Source: Streptomyces sp. NBC_00683 (lineage in GTDB: Bacteria; Actinomycetota; Actinomycetes; Streptomycetales; Streptomycetaceae). Taken from it: a stretch of 64,000 nt of DNA. Shown in pieces: positions 34,505 through 42,360 of the stretch. The DNA is taken from assembly GCF_036226745.1 (NCBI RefSeq), contig NZ_CP109013.1:6014001-6078000 (forward strand), written 5' to 3'. Position 1 is the stretch's first letter. Every line of letters starts with the position of its first letter. The translations under genes and the position numbers were made by a program. Below the pieces are notes generated by a model that saw nothing but the letters and a program-made list of their open reading frames with translations, did not search any database and was not told the DNA's origin.

Positions 34505-35818
34505 GTGACCGCTGAGGCCATAGAGTCAGGCCCCTTCACGGGCAGCGGCGCGTCGGACACCGACAGTGACCGTCCGTTGCGCATCGCCCTCCTGACCTAC
34601 AAGGGCAACCCCTTCTGCGGCGGCCAGGGTGTGTACGTGCGCCACCTCGGACGCGAACTGGCCCGGCTCGGCCACAGCGTCGAAGTGATCGGCGCCCAGC
34701 CCTACCCCGTGCTCGACGAAGGCGTTCCGCTCACCGAACTGCCCAGCCTCGACCTGTACCGGCAGCCCGACCCGTTCCGCACCCCGGGACGCGGCGAGTA
34801 CCGCGACTGGATCGACCTCGCCGAGGTCGCCACCATGTGGACCGGCGGCTTCCCCGAGCCCCTCACCTTCAGCCTGCGGGCCCGGCGCCATCTCCTGGCC
34901 CGCCGCGGCGACTTCGACGTCGTGCACGACAACCAGACGCTCGGCTACGGCCTGCTCGGCGACCTCGGCGCCCCCCTCGTCACGACGATCCACCACCCCA
35001 TCACCGTCGACCGTCAACTCGACCTGGACGCAGCGGAATCCGGCCTCCGCCGGCTCTCCGTGCGCCGCTGGTACGCCTTCACGCGCATGCAGAAGCGCGT
35101 CGCCCGCCGGATGCCGTCCGTCCTCACCGTCTCCGGCTCCTCCCAGCAGGAGATCGTCGAGCACCTCGGGGTACGCCCGGACCGCGTCCGGGTCGTGCAC
35201 ATCGGCGCCGACACCGACCTGTGGTCGCCCGACCCCTCGGTCGCCGAGGTGCCCGGCCGGATCGTCACCACCTCCAGCGCCGACGTCCCGCTCAAGGGAC
35301 TCGTCCACCTCGTCGAGGCGCTCGCCAAGCTCCGCACCGAGAACCCGCAGGCGCACCTCGTCGTCGTCGGGAAGCGGGCCGAGGACGGACCCGTCGCCCA
35401 GGCCATCGAGCGCTACGGACTCCAGGACGCCGTCGAGTTCGTCAAGGGCATCAGCGACGCCGAACTGGTCGGCCTCGTCCGCAGCGCCCAGATCTCCTGC
35501 GTCCCGTCGCTGTACGAGGGCTTCTCCCTCCCCGCCGCCGAGGCCATGGCCACCGGCACCCCGCTCGTCGCCACGACCGGCGGCGCCATCCCCGAGGTCG
35601 CGGGCCCCGACGGGGAGACCTGCCTCGCCGTGCCTCCCGGCGACGCGGGGGCCCTGGCCGCCGCACTCGGCCGGCTGCTCGGCGACCCGGAGCTGCGCGC
35701 CCGCCTGGGCGCGGCAGGCCGGGCGCGGGTACTCGCCAACTTCACCTGGGCCAGGGCGGCCCTCGGCACCGCCGAGCTGTACCGTCAGGCGATCGCCGCC
35801 AGGGGAGCCCGCAGGTGA
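34505..35818 (+). CDS. GT4 family glycosyltransferase
   Basis: 437 residues. N-terminal Rossmann domain with NPFCGGQGVYVRHLGRELARLGHSVEVIG and a C-terminal GT4 domain with VVTTSSADVPLKGLVHLVEAL and the nucleotide-sugar EX7E motif in SLYEGFSLPAAEAMATGTPL. Retaining transferase of unknown donor and acceptor. GTG 34505 is preferred over GTG 34487 because AAGGGGG lies 6 bases before it. It is the first gene of a three-gene set with a methyltransferase and a terpene-cyclase-like protein, behind a KstR-type palindrome. Confidence 0.88.
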   Translation: MTAEAIESGPFTGSGASDTDSDRPLRIALLTYKGNPFCGGQGVYVRHLGRELARLGHSVEVIGAQPYPVLDEGVPLTELPSLDLYRQPDPFRTPGRGEYRDWIDLAEVATMWTGGFPEPLTFSLRARRHLLARRGDFDVVHDNQTLGYGLLGDLGAPLVTTIHHPITVDRQLDLDAAESGLRRLSVRRWYAFTRMQKRVARRMPSVLTVSGSSQQEIVEHLGVRPDRVRVVHIGADTDLWSPDPSVAEVPGRIVTTSSADVPLKGLVHLVEALAKLRTENPQAHLVVVGKRAEDGPVAQAIERYGLQDAVEFVKGISDAELVGLVRSAQISCVPSLYEGFSLPAAEAMATGTPLVATTGGAIPEVAGPDGETCLAVPPGDAGALAAALGRLLGDPELRARLGAAGRARVLANFTWARAALGTAELYRQAIAARGARR

Positions 35819-35870
35819 CCTCCGCCGCGGCCCCCGGACCCCGTACCTCCGACCTCGAAGGCAGGCCCCC

Positions 35871-36602
35871 GTGCTGACCGTCGACTTCACCCGCTTCCCG
35901 CTCGCCGCAGGCGACCGGGTGCTCGATCTGGGCTGCGGCGCCGGCCGTCACGCCTTCGAGTGCTACCGGCGCGGCGCCCAGGTGGTGGCTCTCGACCAGA
36001 ACGGCGAGGAGATCCGCGAGGTCGCGAAGTGGTTCGCCGCGATGAAGGAGGCCGGCGAGGCCCCCGAGGGCGCCACGGCCACCGCGATGGAGGGCGACGC
36101 GCTCAACCTGCCGTTCCCCGACGACTCCTTCGACGTCGTGATCATCTCCGAGGTGATGGAGCACATCCCCGACGACAAGGGCGTGCTCGCCGAGATGGTC
36201 CGCGTGCTGAAGCCCGGCGGCCGGATCGCGATCACCGTGCCCCGCTACGGCCCCGAGAAGATCTGCTGGACGCTCTCCGACGCGTACCACGAGGTCGAGG
36301 GCGGGCACATCCGGATCTACAAGGCCGACGAACTGCTCGGCAGGATCCGCGAGGCCGGGCTCAAGCCCTACGGCACCCACCACGCGCACGCGCTGCACAG
36401 CCCCTACTGGTGGCTCAAGTGCGCCTTCGGGGTCGACAACGACAAGGCGCTGCCGGTGCGCGCCTACCACAAGCTGCTGGTCTGGGACATCATGAAGAAG
36501 CCGATGGCCACCCGGGTCGCCGAGCAACTGCTCAACCCCGTAGTCGGCAAGAGTTTCGTGGCGTACGCGACCAAGCCGCACCTCCCGAAGGCCGAGGCGT
36601 GA
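35871..36602 (+). CDS. class I SAM-dependent methyltransferase
   Basis: 243 residues. SAM-binding motif VLDLGCGAGRHAFECYRRGA, acidic motif ALDQN, then EGDALNLPFPDDSFDVVIIS and EMVRVLKPGGRIAITVP, all in standard Methyltransf_11 order. The C-terminal 80 residues (HALHSPYWWLKCAFG) are unusual for small-molecule methyltransferases and may bind the substrate. GTG 35871 starts 52 bases after the glycosyltransferase stop, and its stop overlaps the next start (GTGA). The substrate is unknown. Confidence 0.88.
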   Translation: MLTVDFTRFPLAAGDRVLDLGCGAGRHAFECYRRGAQVVALDQNGEEIREVAKWFAAMKEAGEAPEGATATAMEGDALNLPFPDDSFDVVIISEVMEHIPDDKGVLAEMVRVLKPGGRIAITVPRYGPEKICWTLSDAYHEVEGGHIRIYKADELLGRIREAGLKPYGTHHAHALHSPYWWLKCAFGVDNDKALPVRAYHKLLVWDIMKKPMATRVAEQLLNPVVGKSFVAYATKPHLPKAEA

Positions 36603-37672
36603 GCACACCCGAGCGGACCGAACACCTCGTCCTGCCCGGAGTCCTCACCGCCGAGCAGGCCGCCGAGTCCGTGGCCGCGCTGCGCGCCGTGCAGCGCGAG
36701 GACGGGGCCCTGCCCTGGTTCCGCGGCCACCACCTCGACCCGTGGGACCACACCGAGGCCGCCATGGCCCTCGACGCCGCCGGTGAGCACGAGGCCGCGG
36801 CACGCGCCTACGCCTGGCTGGCCCGTCACCAGAACGACGACGGCTCCTGGTACGCCGCCTACCACGACGGCGACCCCGAGCAGCCCACCGACCTCGGCCG
36901 CGAGACCAACTTCTGCGCGTACGTGGCCGTCGGCGTCTGGCACCACTACCTCGCCACCGGCGACGACGCGTTCGCCGACCGGATGTGGCCGACGGTCTAC
37001 GCCGCCATCGAGTTCGTGCTGCGACTGCAGCAGCCCGGCGGCCAGATCGGCTGGAAGCGCGAACCCGACGGCACCCCCGTCACCGACGCGCTGCTGACCG
37101 GCTCCTCCTCCATCCACCAGGCGCTGCGCTGCGCCCTCGCCCTCGCCGAACAGCGCGAGGAGCCGCAGCCCGACTGGGAGCTGGCGGCCGGAGCGCTCGG
37201 CCACGCGATCCGCAGCCACCCCGAGCGTTTCCTGGACAAGGACCGCTACTCGATGGACTGGTACTACCCGGTCCTCGGCGGCGCGCTCACCGGGCCTGCC
37301 GCGACCAAGCGGATCGAGGAGGGCTGGGACCGTTTCGTCGTGCCCGGCCTCGGTGTGCGCTGCGTGCTGCCCAACCCCTGGGTGACGGGCGGCGAGAGCT
37401 GTGAACTGGCGCTGGCGCTCTGGGTGACCGGGGAGTCGGACAGGGCGCTGGAGATCCTGCAGTCCGTCCAGCACCTGCGCGCCGAGGGCGGCATGTACTG
37501 GACGGGGTACGTCTTCGAGGGTGAGCGGGCCTTCTGGCCCGAGGAACTCACCACCTGGACCGTGGGTTCACTGCTGCTGGCGGTGGCCGCGCTCGGTGGG
37601 GACGAGGCGACCACCGCGGTCTTCAGCGGCGAACGGCTGCCGACGGGCCTGGAACCCGACTGCTGCGGCTAG
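36599..37672 (+). CDS. prenyltransferase/terpene-cyclase-like alpha-barrel protein
   Basis: 357 residues of helical repeats, with QREDGALPWFRGHHLDPWDH, LARHQNDDGSWYAAY, QQPGGQIGWKREPDG and WVTGGESCELALAL resembling (alpha/alpha)6-barrel squalene-cyclase-like or glycoside-hydrolase-like folds. The DxDD motif of class II cyclases is not evident, so catalysis is uncertain and a glycan-processing role is possible. GTG 36599 overlaps the methyltransferase stop. Its stop TAG overlaps the stop of the convergent small membrane protein (CTAG). Confidence 0.72.
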   Translation: MSTPERTEHLVLPGVLTAEQAAESVAALRAVQREDGALPWFRGHHLDPWDHTEAAMALDAAGEHEAAARAYAWLARHQNDDGSWYAAYHDGDPEQPTDLGRETNFCAYVAVGVWHHYLATGDDAFADRMWPTVYAAIEFVLRLQQPGGQIGWKREPDGTPVTDALLTGSSSIHQALRCALALAEQREEPQPDWELAAGALGHAIRSHPERFLDKDRYSMDWYYPVLGGALTGPAATKRIEEGWDRFVVPGLGVRCVLPNPWVTGGESCELALALWVTGESDRALEILQSVQHLRAEGGMYWTGYVFEGERAFWPEELTTWTVGSLLLAVAALGGDEATTAVFSGERLPTGLEPDCCG

Positions 37673-37962
37673 AACCGGCGGACCCGGCCCGCCACGGCGT
37701 GCCCGATGAAGAGGTAGACGACTGCGGCCAGACCGTAGCCCGTGACGACCCGCGCCCACGCTTCGTCGAAGGTGAACAGGTCGTACGACCACCCGGCCAG
37801 CCAGCGGGCCGAGTCCTGGACGAACTCCACCAAGTCATTGGCCCGGTTGGCGTCGAGCAGGTACATCAGGATCCACAGAATGATGATGAACGCCATGATG
37901 TCCGCTACGACGGCGATGAGTCGTGCGGCGGTACTGCTTCCTGTGCCTGTTCTGGGAGACAT
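37669..37962 (-). CDS. small two-helix membrane protein
   Basis: 97 residues. Two hydrophobic segments, IAVVADIMAFIIILWILMYL (about 14-33) and VTGYGLAAVVYLFIGHAVAG (about 73-92), separated by an acidic, Trp-rich loop (LVEFVQDSARWLAGWSYDLF). ATG 37962 is taken as the start; the longer frame lacks a site. No family recognised beyond actinobacterial small membrane proteins. Shares overlapping stop codons with the convergent upstream gene. Confidence 0.7.
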   Translation of the reverse strand: MSPRTGTGSSTAARLIAVVADIMAFIIILWILMYLLDANRANDLVEFVQDSARWLAGWSYDLFTFDEAWARVVTGYGLAAVVYLFIGHAVAGRVRRF

Positions 37963-38102
37963 GCTCTCCGGGTTGCCGCTTTCCGGTAAGTGAAACCCGT
38001 ACGGCCTGTGCCGAGTGGCGGGCCGCCTCCGCGCGGGCGAGCCTGGCGGCGAGTGCCGAGCCGCGTCACTCACCGTGAGACGCCCGGTCAGGGAGGCCCG
38101 CC

Positions 38103-38687
38103 GTGCCCCGTTCCGCCCCGCTCCGCCGGCTGCTCGTGGCGTTGCTGCTGTCCTGCACCGTGCTCGTGGGCGGGACCGCCTGCGGCGACGGTGACACCGG
38201 CACGAGCAGCAGCGCTACGGCGAGCAGCAGCGGTACGGCGAGCCGTGGCACGACGGCGAGCCCCACGACCTCGGCCGAGGCCCAGAAGTTCGCCAAGGCC
38301 CGGTTCGTGGCCAACGCGGGACTGGCGGCCGGAGCCGCGTACCAGTGGATCGTGAAGCCCTACCGCGCGGGCAAGTTCAAGAGCGGGGCCGACGGGCGCA
38401 CGTTCGCGGTGGTCAAGGCGAGCCTCGCGGGCGCGTTCGCGTACAACAGGCTCAAGGCGGCGGCGGACAACGCCAAGGGCGACCCGCTCCTGGCGAAGGC
38501 CGTGGCACCGCTGACCGCGGGAATCGAATCGCTCAAGGGGATGGCCACCAAGCTCGCCAAGGGCGAGGCGGGTGCCGGGGACGTCGGCGCGTTCGAGAGC
38601 GTCATCGACAGCATCAAGGACGCCGGAAAGAGCGCGGGCGCCGTGGTGACGGACAAAGTGCCGTCCACCTCCCAACTGGGCGGATGA
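38103..38687 (+). CDS. putative lipoprotein of unknown function
   Basis: 194 residues. Signal RRLLVALLLSCTVLVGGTAC with lipobox GTAC at residue 27, then a Ser/Thr/Ala-rich spacer (to about 60). The mature domain is Ala/Lys/Gly-rich and helical (AKARFVANAGLAAGAAYQWI, ASLAGAFAYNRLKAAADNAK). GTG 38103 has GGGAGG upstream. The gene ends 41 bases before the mycothiol-dependent enzyme gene. No function can be assigned. Confidence 0.75.
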   Translation: MPRSAPLRRLLVALLLSCTVLVGGTACGDGDTGTSSSATASSSGTASRGTTASPTTSAEAQKFAKARFVANAGLAAGAAYQWIVKPYRAGKFKSGADGRTFAVVKASLAGAFAYNRLKAAADNAKGDPLLAKAVAPLTAGIESLKGMATKLAKGEAGAGDVGAFESVIDSIKDAGKSAGAVVTDKVPSTSQLGG

Positions 38688-38728
38688 ATCCAGCTGAGAG
38701 ACCCTGCGCGCCGTACTAGGGTGCGAGG

Positions 38729-39508
38729 ATGACCTCCCTTGCGCACGACCGCTACTGCGACGAGATCCTGTTCCAGACGGACGCGTTGAGAGCAGCGGTC
38801 ACGGGCGCAGACCTGACGGCGAGAGTCCCGACCTGCCCCGACTGGAGTCTGCGCGATCTCGTCGTCCACGTCGGGGGCGCCCACCGCTGGGCCGGCGAGA
38901 TCGTCCGCACCCGGGCCGCCGCGGAGATCCCCGACGAAGAGGTTCCTGACGCCGAGGGGCCCGGCGGCGACGATCCGGGCGCGCTCGACGCCTGGCTGGC
39001 CGAAGGAGCCGCAGGGACCGTGGCCGCCCTGCGCGAGGCCGGTCCGGACACGGCCGTCTGGACCTGGGCGTGGGAACAGCGGACAGCCTTCTGGGCCCGC
39101 CGCATGGCGCACGAGACCGTCGTCCACCGCGCGGACGCGGCCCTGGCGACGGGGACCGTCTACGAGGTGGTACCCGACCTGGCGGCCGACACGATCGACG
39201 AGTGGCTCCAGATCGTCGCCTTCTCCCAGGCGGAGGGAGACCCGGAGGCGGCCGAACTGCGCGGCGGGGGACGCTCCTTGCACCTGCACGCGACAGATGT
39301 GCCGAGTGCCGAGTGGCTGATCGAGTTCGGTGAGAAGGACTTCACCTGGCGCCGCGCCCACGAGAAGGCGACGGTGGCCCTGCGCGGCCCGCTGACCGAG
39401 CTGATGCTGGCGTTCAACCGGCGGCAGAAGCCGGACGAGGGAGGACTGGAAGTACTGGGGGACAGGGACCTGCTGGACTTCTGGCTGGACCGCTCGTCGT
39501 TCGGCTGA
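38729..39508 (+). CDS. maleylpyruvate isomerase family mycothiol-dependent enzyme
   Basis: 259 residues. DinB-like/MDMPI fold: N-terminal CPDWSLRDLVVHVGGAHRWAGE with the first metal His, EQRTAFWARRMAHETVVHRADA with the other two His, and the C-terminal domain (LRGPLTELMLAFNRRQ) characteristic of TIGR03083-type proteins. Uses mycothiol as the thiol cofactor in characterised members; the substrate here is unknown. ATG 38729. Confidence 0.88.
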   Translation: MTSLAHDRYCDEILFQTDALRAAVTGADLTARVPTCPDWSLRDLVVHVGGAHRWAGEIVRTRAAAEIPDEEVPDAEGPGGDDPGALDAWLAEGAAGTVAALREAGPDTAVWTWAWEQRTAFWARRMAHETVVHRADAALATGTVYEVVPDLAADTIDEWLQIVAFSQAEGDPEAAELRGGGRSLHLHATDVPSAEWLIEFGEKDFTWRRAHEKATVALRGPLTELMLAFNRRQKPDEGGLEVLGDRDLLDFWLDRSSFG

Positions 39509-39532
39509 GCGGCCGCCCGGACCCACGTACGA

Positions 39533-39568
39533 CAGCGGCCCCCCGCCCGGAAGGGCGGGGGGCCGCTG
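39533..39568. terminator. bidirectional hairpin terminator
   Basis: 16-bp perfect inverted repeat (39533-39548, 39553-39568, GGAA loop) between the convergent mycothiol-enzyme and DUF5336-like genes. Confidence 0.9.
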
Positions 39569-39585
39569 ATCGTTCGAGGGACAAC

Positions 39586-40413
39586 TCAGCCGCGCTGGAT
39601 GCCCGTCGTGTCCTGCAGCACACCGCGACGGCCGTCCTGCGTCTGGGCGATGAGGCCCGGACCACGCTGCTCGACCGCGAGGTACCAGGTACCGGGCGCG
39701 AGTTCGGCAATCGGGTTCGGGCCGCCGTCCTCGCCGTACAGCGGACGGGCCACCGGCACCGCGAACCAGAACGGTGTGAAGTCACCGGCCGGTGCTCCAC
39801 CGCCCTGCGGAGCCTGCGGCGCCTGCTGGGGGTCCGGCTGACCGGGCTGGCCCGGCTGCGCACCGTACGGCTGGGGCTGACCGGGCTGCGCACCGTACGG
39901 CTGCGGCTGGCCACCGGGGTAGCCGTAGCCCTGGCCGGGCTGCGGCTGGGCGCCGTACGGCGCCTGCACGGCCTGCGCGGGGCGCGGGGCGCCCACGAGC
40001 GGGGCCTTGAGTGCGGGAACCAGCGGTGTGGCCACCGCTCCGCCGGCCAGCGCGATGGTCGCCAGCAGTCCGAGGATCAGGCCGGCGCCCGCGTTGCTGG
40101 CGTCGATGATCGTCCAGAACATGGTCCACAGGGCGAACACCGTGAAGGCGGCGCCGAACTGACCGAGGTCGAGCCCCACGACCTTGCGGCCCGGCATGGA
40201 GCGGCTCACGATCAGCAGCGCCGCGCCGATGATGCCGGCCAGGTAGATGCTCATCAGGAGCGAGAGCGAGTCCCAGGCGTTCGCGCTGTAGCCGGAGCAG
40301 TCGACGCCCGAGGGGCAGTCGAAACCGGAGAGGTCGAGGAAAGAGGCGATGAACAGCACGACCGCTGCTCCGATCACCACGCCGTCGCCTCGAGTGAGGG
40401 AGCGGATATTCAC
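39586..40413 (-). CDS. four-helix membrane protein with Pro/Gln/Gly repeat tail (DUF5336-like)
   Basis: 275 residues. The N-terminal 135 residues have four hydrophobic helices (VVIGAAVVLFIASFLDLSG, SLLMSIYLAGIIGAALLIV, AAFTVFALWTMFWTIIDAS, LILGLLATIALAGGAVATP). A low-complexity tail with repeated QPYGAQPGQ units follows (about 150-205), then a 60-residue domain (FWFAVPVARPLYGEDGG, GTWYLAVEQRGPGLIAQTQD). Function unknown. GTG 40413. It is convergent with the mycothiol enzyme. Confidence 0.75.
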   Translation of the reverse strand: MNIRSLTRGDGVVIGAAVVLFIASFLDLSGFDCPSGVDCSGYSANAWDSLSLLMSIYLAGIIGAALLIVSRSMPGRKVVGLDLGQFGAAFTVFALWTMFWTIIDASNAGAGLILGLLATIALAGGAVATPLVPALKAPLVGAPRPAQAVQAPYGAQPQPGQGYGYPGGQPQPYGAQPGQPQPYGAQPGQPGQPDPQQAPQAPQGGGAPAGDFTPFWFAVPVARPLYGEDGGPNPIAELAPGTWYLAVEQRGPGLIAQTQDGRRGVLQDTTGIQRG

Positions 40414-40601
40414 GTGAAGGTCCTTAGTCGGTCGTCTCGTCGGGGCGGTCGTCGATGCCGCCTGTACGGCGGGTACGGCGCGAAGCTCGGGGGCGGCTCC
40501 CCATCGTACGGATGAATCTATCGTCTGCCCGGGCGGGTTGTGTGCCTGCCCGGACCTCGGACGGGCTATCCCCCCAATGTCTCGCCACTATCACCGCAGT
40601 T

Positions 40602-41579
40602 CTACCGCTTGAGGTAGCTGCTGATGCCCTCGGCGATGCCGAGGGCCGCCTTCTGACGCCAGTCCGCGCTCATGAGCAGAGCGGCGTCCTTCGGGTCACG
40701 CATATTGCCGCATTCGACGAAGACTTTGGGCACGGTCGACAGATTCAGGCCGCCCAGGTCCTTGCGGGTGTCCAACCCCGTATTGCCGCCGATGTAATTG
40801 GAGGGTGCGCTTCCGGTAATGCGGACGAACTTTCCCGCGATCCGTTCGCCGAGATCGCGCGAGGGGGCCACGATGCTCGCCGTGTCCGCGTCGCCGCCGC
40901 GCACCTGGGCGGGGAGGATCACATGGAAACCCCGGTTGCCGGCCGCGGAACCGTCCGCGTGGACCGAGACGACGGCATCGGCGTGGGCCTCGTTGCCGAT
41001 CCGGGCCCGTTCGTCGACGCACGGGCCGAACGGGCGGTCGTCGTCCTGGGTGAGGACGACCTTCGCACCCTGGGACTCCAGCAGCGTGCGCAGCCGGCGT
41101 GAGACATCCAGGGTGAACCGGGCCTCCGCGTAACCGGAGTTGGTGGCGGTGCCCGTGGTGTCGCACTCCTTGTGCCCGGTACCGATGTCCACCTGGCGGT
41201 TGATCTCGCTCGTGCGGTCGCGGTTGCGCGGGTTGTGCCCCGGGTCGATCACCACGGTCCTGCCCGTCAGCGGGCCCTTCGGCAGCGGCTTCGGCGGCTT
41301 CACGGAGGCGGACCCGGACGCCGGCGGGGACGTGGGGGAGGGGCTCTTCGACGCCGCCGGGGGCGGGGAGGACGACGCGGACCCGGACGGTGCGGCCGCG
41401 CTGCTGCCGGGCAGGGGCTGTGCCTGCCCGGGAGCGGGACCACCGTCTCCCCCGCACCCCGCGGCGGTCAGGCAGACGGACGCCAGCACCACGGTGGCGA
41501 GCACGGGCCTGCGGGGCGCGGCGGCGCGCAGGGGGGCGGCAACGCGCGGGGTGGGGGGACTGCTGTCGTCGTAGCGCAC
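40602..41579 (-). CDS. lipoprotein N-acetylmuramoyl-L-alanine amidase (Amidase_3)
   Basis: 325 residues. Lipobox TAAGC near residue 42, Ser/Pro-rich spacer to about 100, then the zinc amidase domain: VVIDPGHNPRN (His ligand), NSGYAEARFTLDVSRRLRTL (Glu ligand), VSVHADGSAAGNRGFHVI (His) and a terminal VFVECGNMRDPKDAAL with the catalytic Glu. Cleaves the amide between muramic acid and the peptide stem. GTG 41579 starts the protein just after the lipid signal. It is downstream of the methyltransferase region on the opposite side of a 22-bp gap. Confidence 0.9.
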   Translation of the reverse strand: MRYDDSSPPTPRVAAPLRAAAPRRPVLATVVLASVCLTAAGCGGDGGPAPGQAQPLPGSSAAAPSGSASSSPPPAASKSPSPTSPPASGSASVKPPKPLPKGPLTGRTVVIDPGHNPRNRDRTSEINRQVDIGTGHKECDTTGTATNSGYAEARFTLDVSRRLRTLLESQGAKVVLTQDDDRPFGPCVDERARIGNEAHADAVVSVHADGSAAGNRGFHVILPAQVRGGDADTASIVAPSRDLGERIAGKFVRITGSAPSNYIGGNTGLDTRKDLGGLNLSTVPKVFVECGNMRDPKDAALLMSADWRQKAALGIAEGISSYLKR

Positions 41580-41601
41580 GTCGCGATGCTATCCGTGACC
41601 T

Positions 41602-42258
41602 TCAGATCCCCGGTCCCGTACGCCGCAGTACCCGCAGGGAGTCCGTCACCGAGATCTCCGTGAACGCGCCGGAGGACAAAGCCCGTTGGTGGACGCGGTA
41701 CGGGGCCTGGCCGCCGTCCGCCGGATCGGGGAACACGTCGTGGATCACGAGCAGCCCGCCGTCGGCGACATGAGGGGCCCAGCCCTCGTAGTCACCGTTC
41801 GCGTGCTCGTCGGTGTGACCGCCGTCGATGAAGACGAAGCCGAGCTTGCCGCCCCAGACGGCGGCGACCTGCGGCGACCGCCCGACGAGCGCCACCACGT
41901 GCTCCTCCAGGCCCGCCCTGTACAGGGTCCTGCGGAAGGACGGGAGCGTATCCATCAGGCCGATCTCCGGGTCCACGACCGTCGGGTCGTGGTACTCCCA
42001 GCCGGGCTGCTGCTCCTCGCTGCCCCGGTGGTGGTCGACCGTGAGCACGCTCACGCCCGCCGCGCGGGCGGCGCCGGCGAGCAGGATCGTGGAGCGCCCG
42101 CAGTAGGTGCCCACCTCGAGCAGCGGCAGCCCGAGCGCGGCCGCCCCGGCCGCCGCGGCGTACAGCGCGAGCCCCTCGCGCAGCGGCATGAAGCCCTTGG
42201 CGGCCTCGAAGGCGGCGAGGACCTCCGGCTCGGGTGCGACGGCGGACTCGGCGGTCAC
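41602..42258 (-). CDS. class I SAM-dependent methyltransferase (Methyltransf_24-like)
   Basis: 218 residues. LLEVGTYCGRSTILLAGAARAAG is motif I, VLTVDHHRGSEEQQPG motif II, and GFVFIDGGHTDEHANGDYEGWAP the O-methyltransferase-like acidic motif. Substrate unknown; similar proteins act on small molecules or natural products. GTG 42258. It is followed after 22 bases by the cell-wall amidase in the same direction, and preceded by a strong terminator. Confidence 0.85.
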   Translation of the reverse strand: MTAESAVAPEPEVLAAFEAAKGFMPLREGLALYAAAAGAAALGLPLLEVGTYCGRSTILLAGAARAAGVSVLTVDHHRGSEEQQPGWEYHDPTVVDPEIGLMDTLPSFRRTLYRAGLEEHVVALVGRSPQVAAVWGGKLGFVFIDGGHTDEHANGDYEGWAPHVADGGLLVIHDVFPDPADGGQAPYRVHQRALSSGAFTEISVTDSLRVLRRTGPGI

Positions 42259-42302
42259 GGGCTTCCTCCAGGCGGTGCGGCATCGATCGGCGCCCCATCG
42301 TG

Positions 42303-42341
42303 CCGCACGCCCCCGCCGGTGCTGTCGGCGGGGGCGTGCGG
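42303..42341. terminator. hairpin terminator
   Basis: 16-bp inverted repeat (42303-42318, 42326-42341, 7-nt loop) between the MFS exporter stop and the methyltransferase start; both genes are on the minus strand. Confidence 0.85.
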
Positions 42342-42360
42342 CTGCGCGGGTCCTGGCAGG

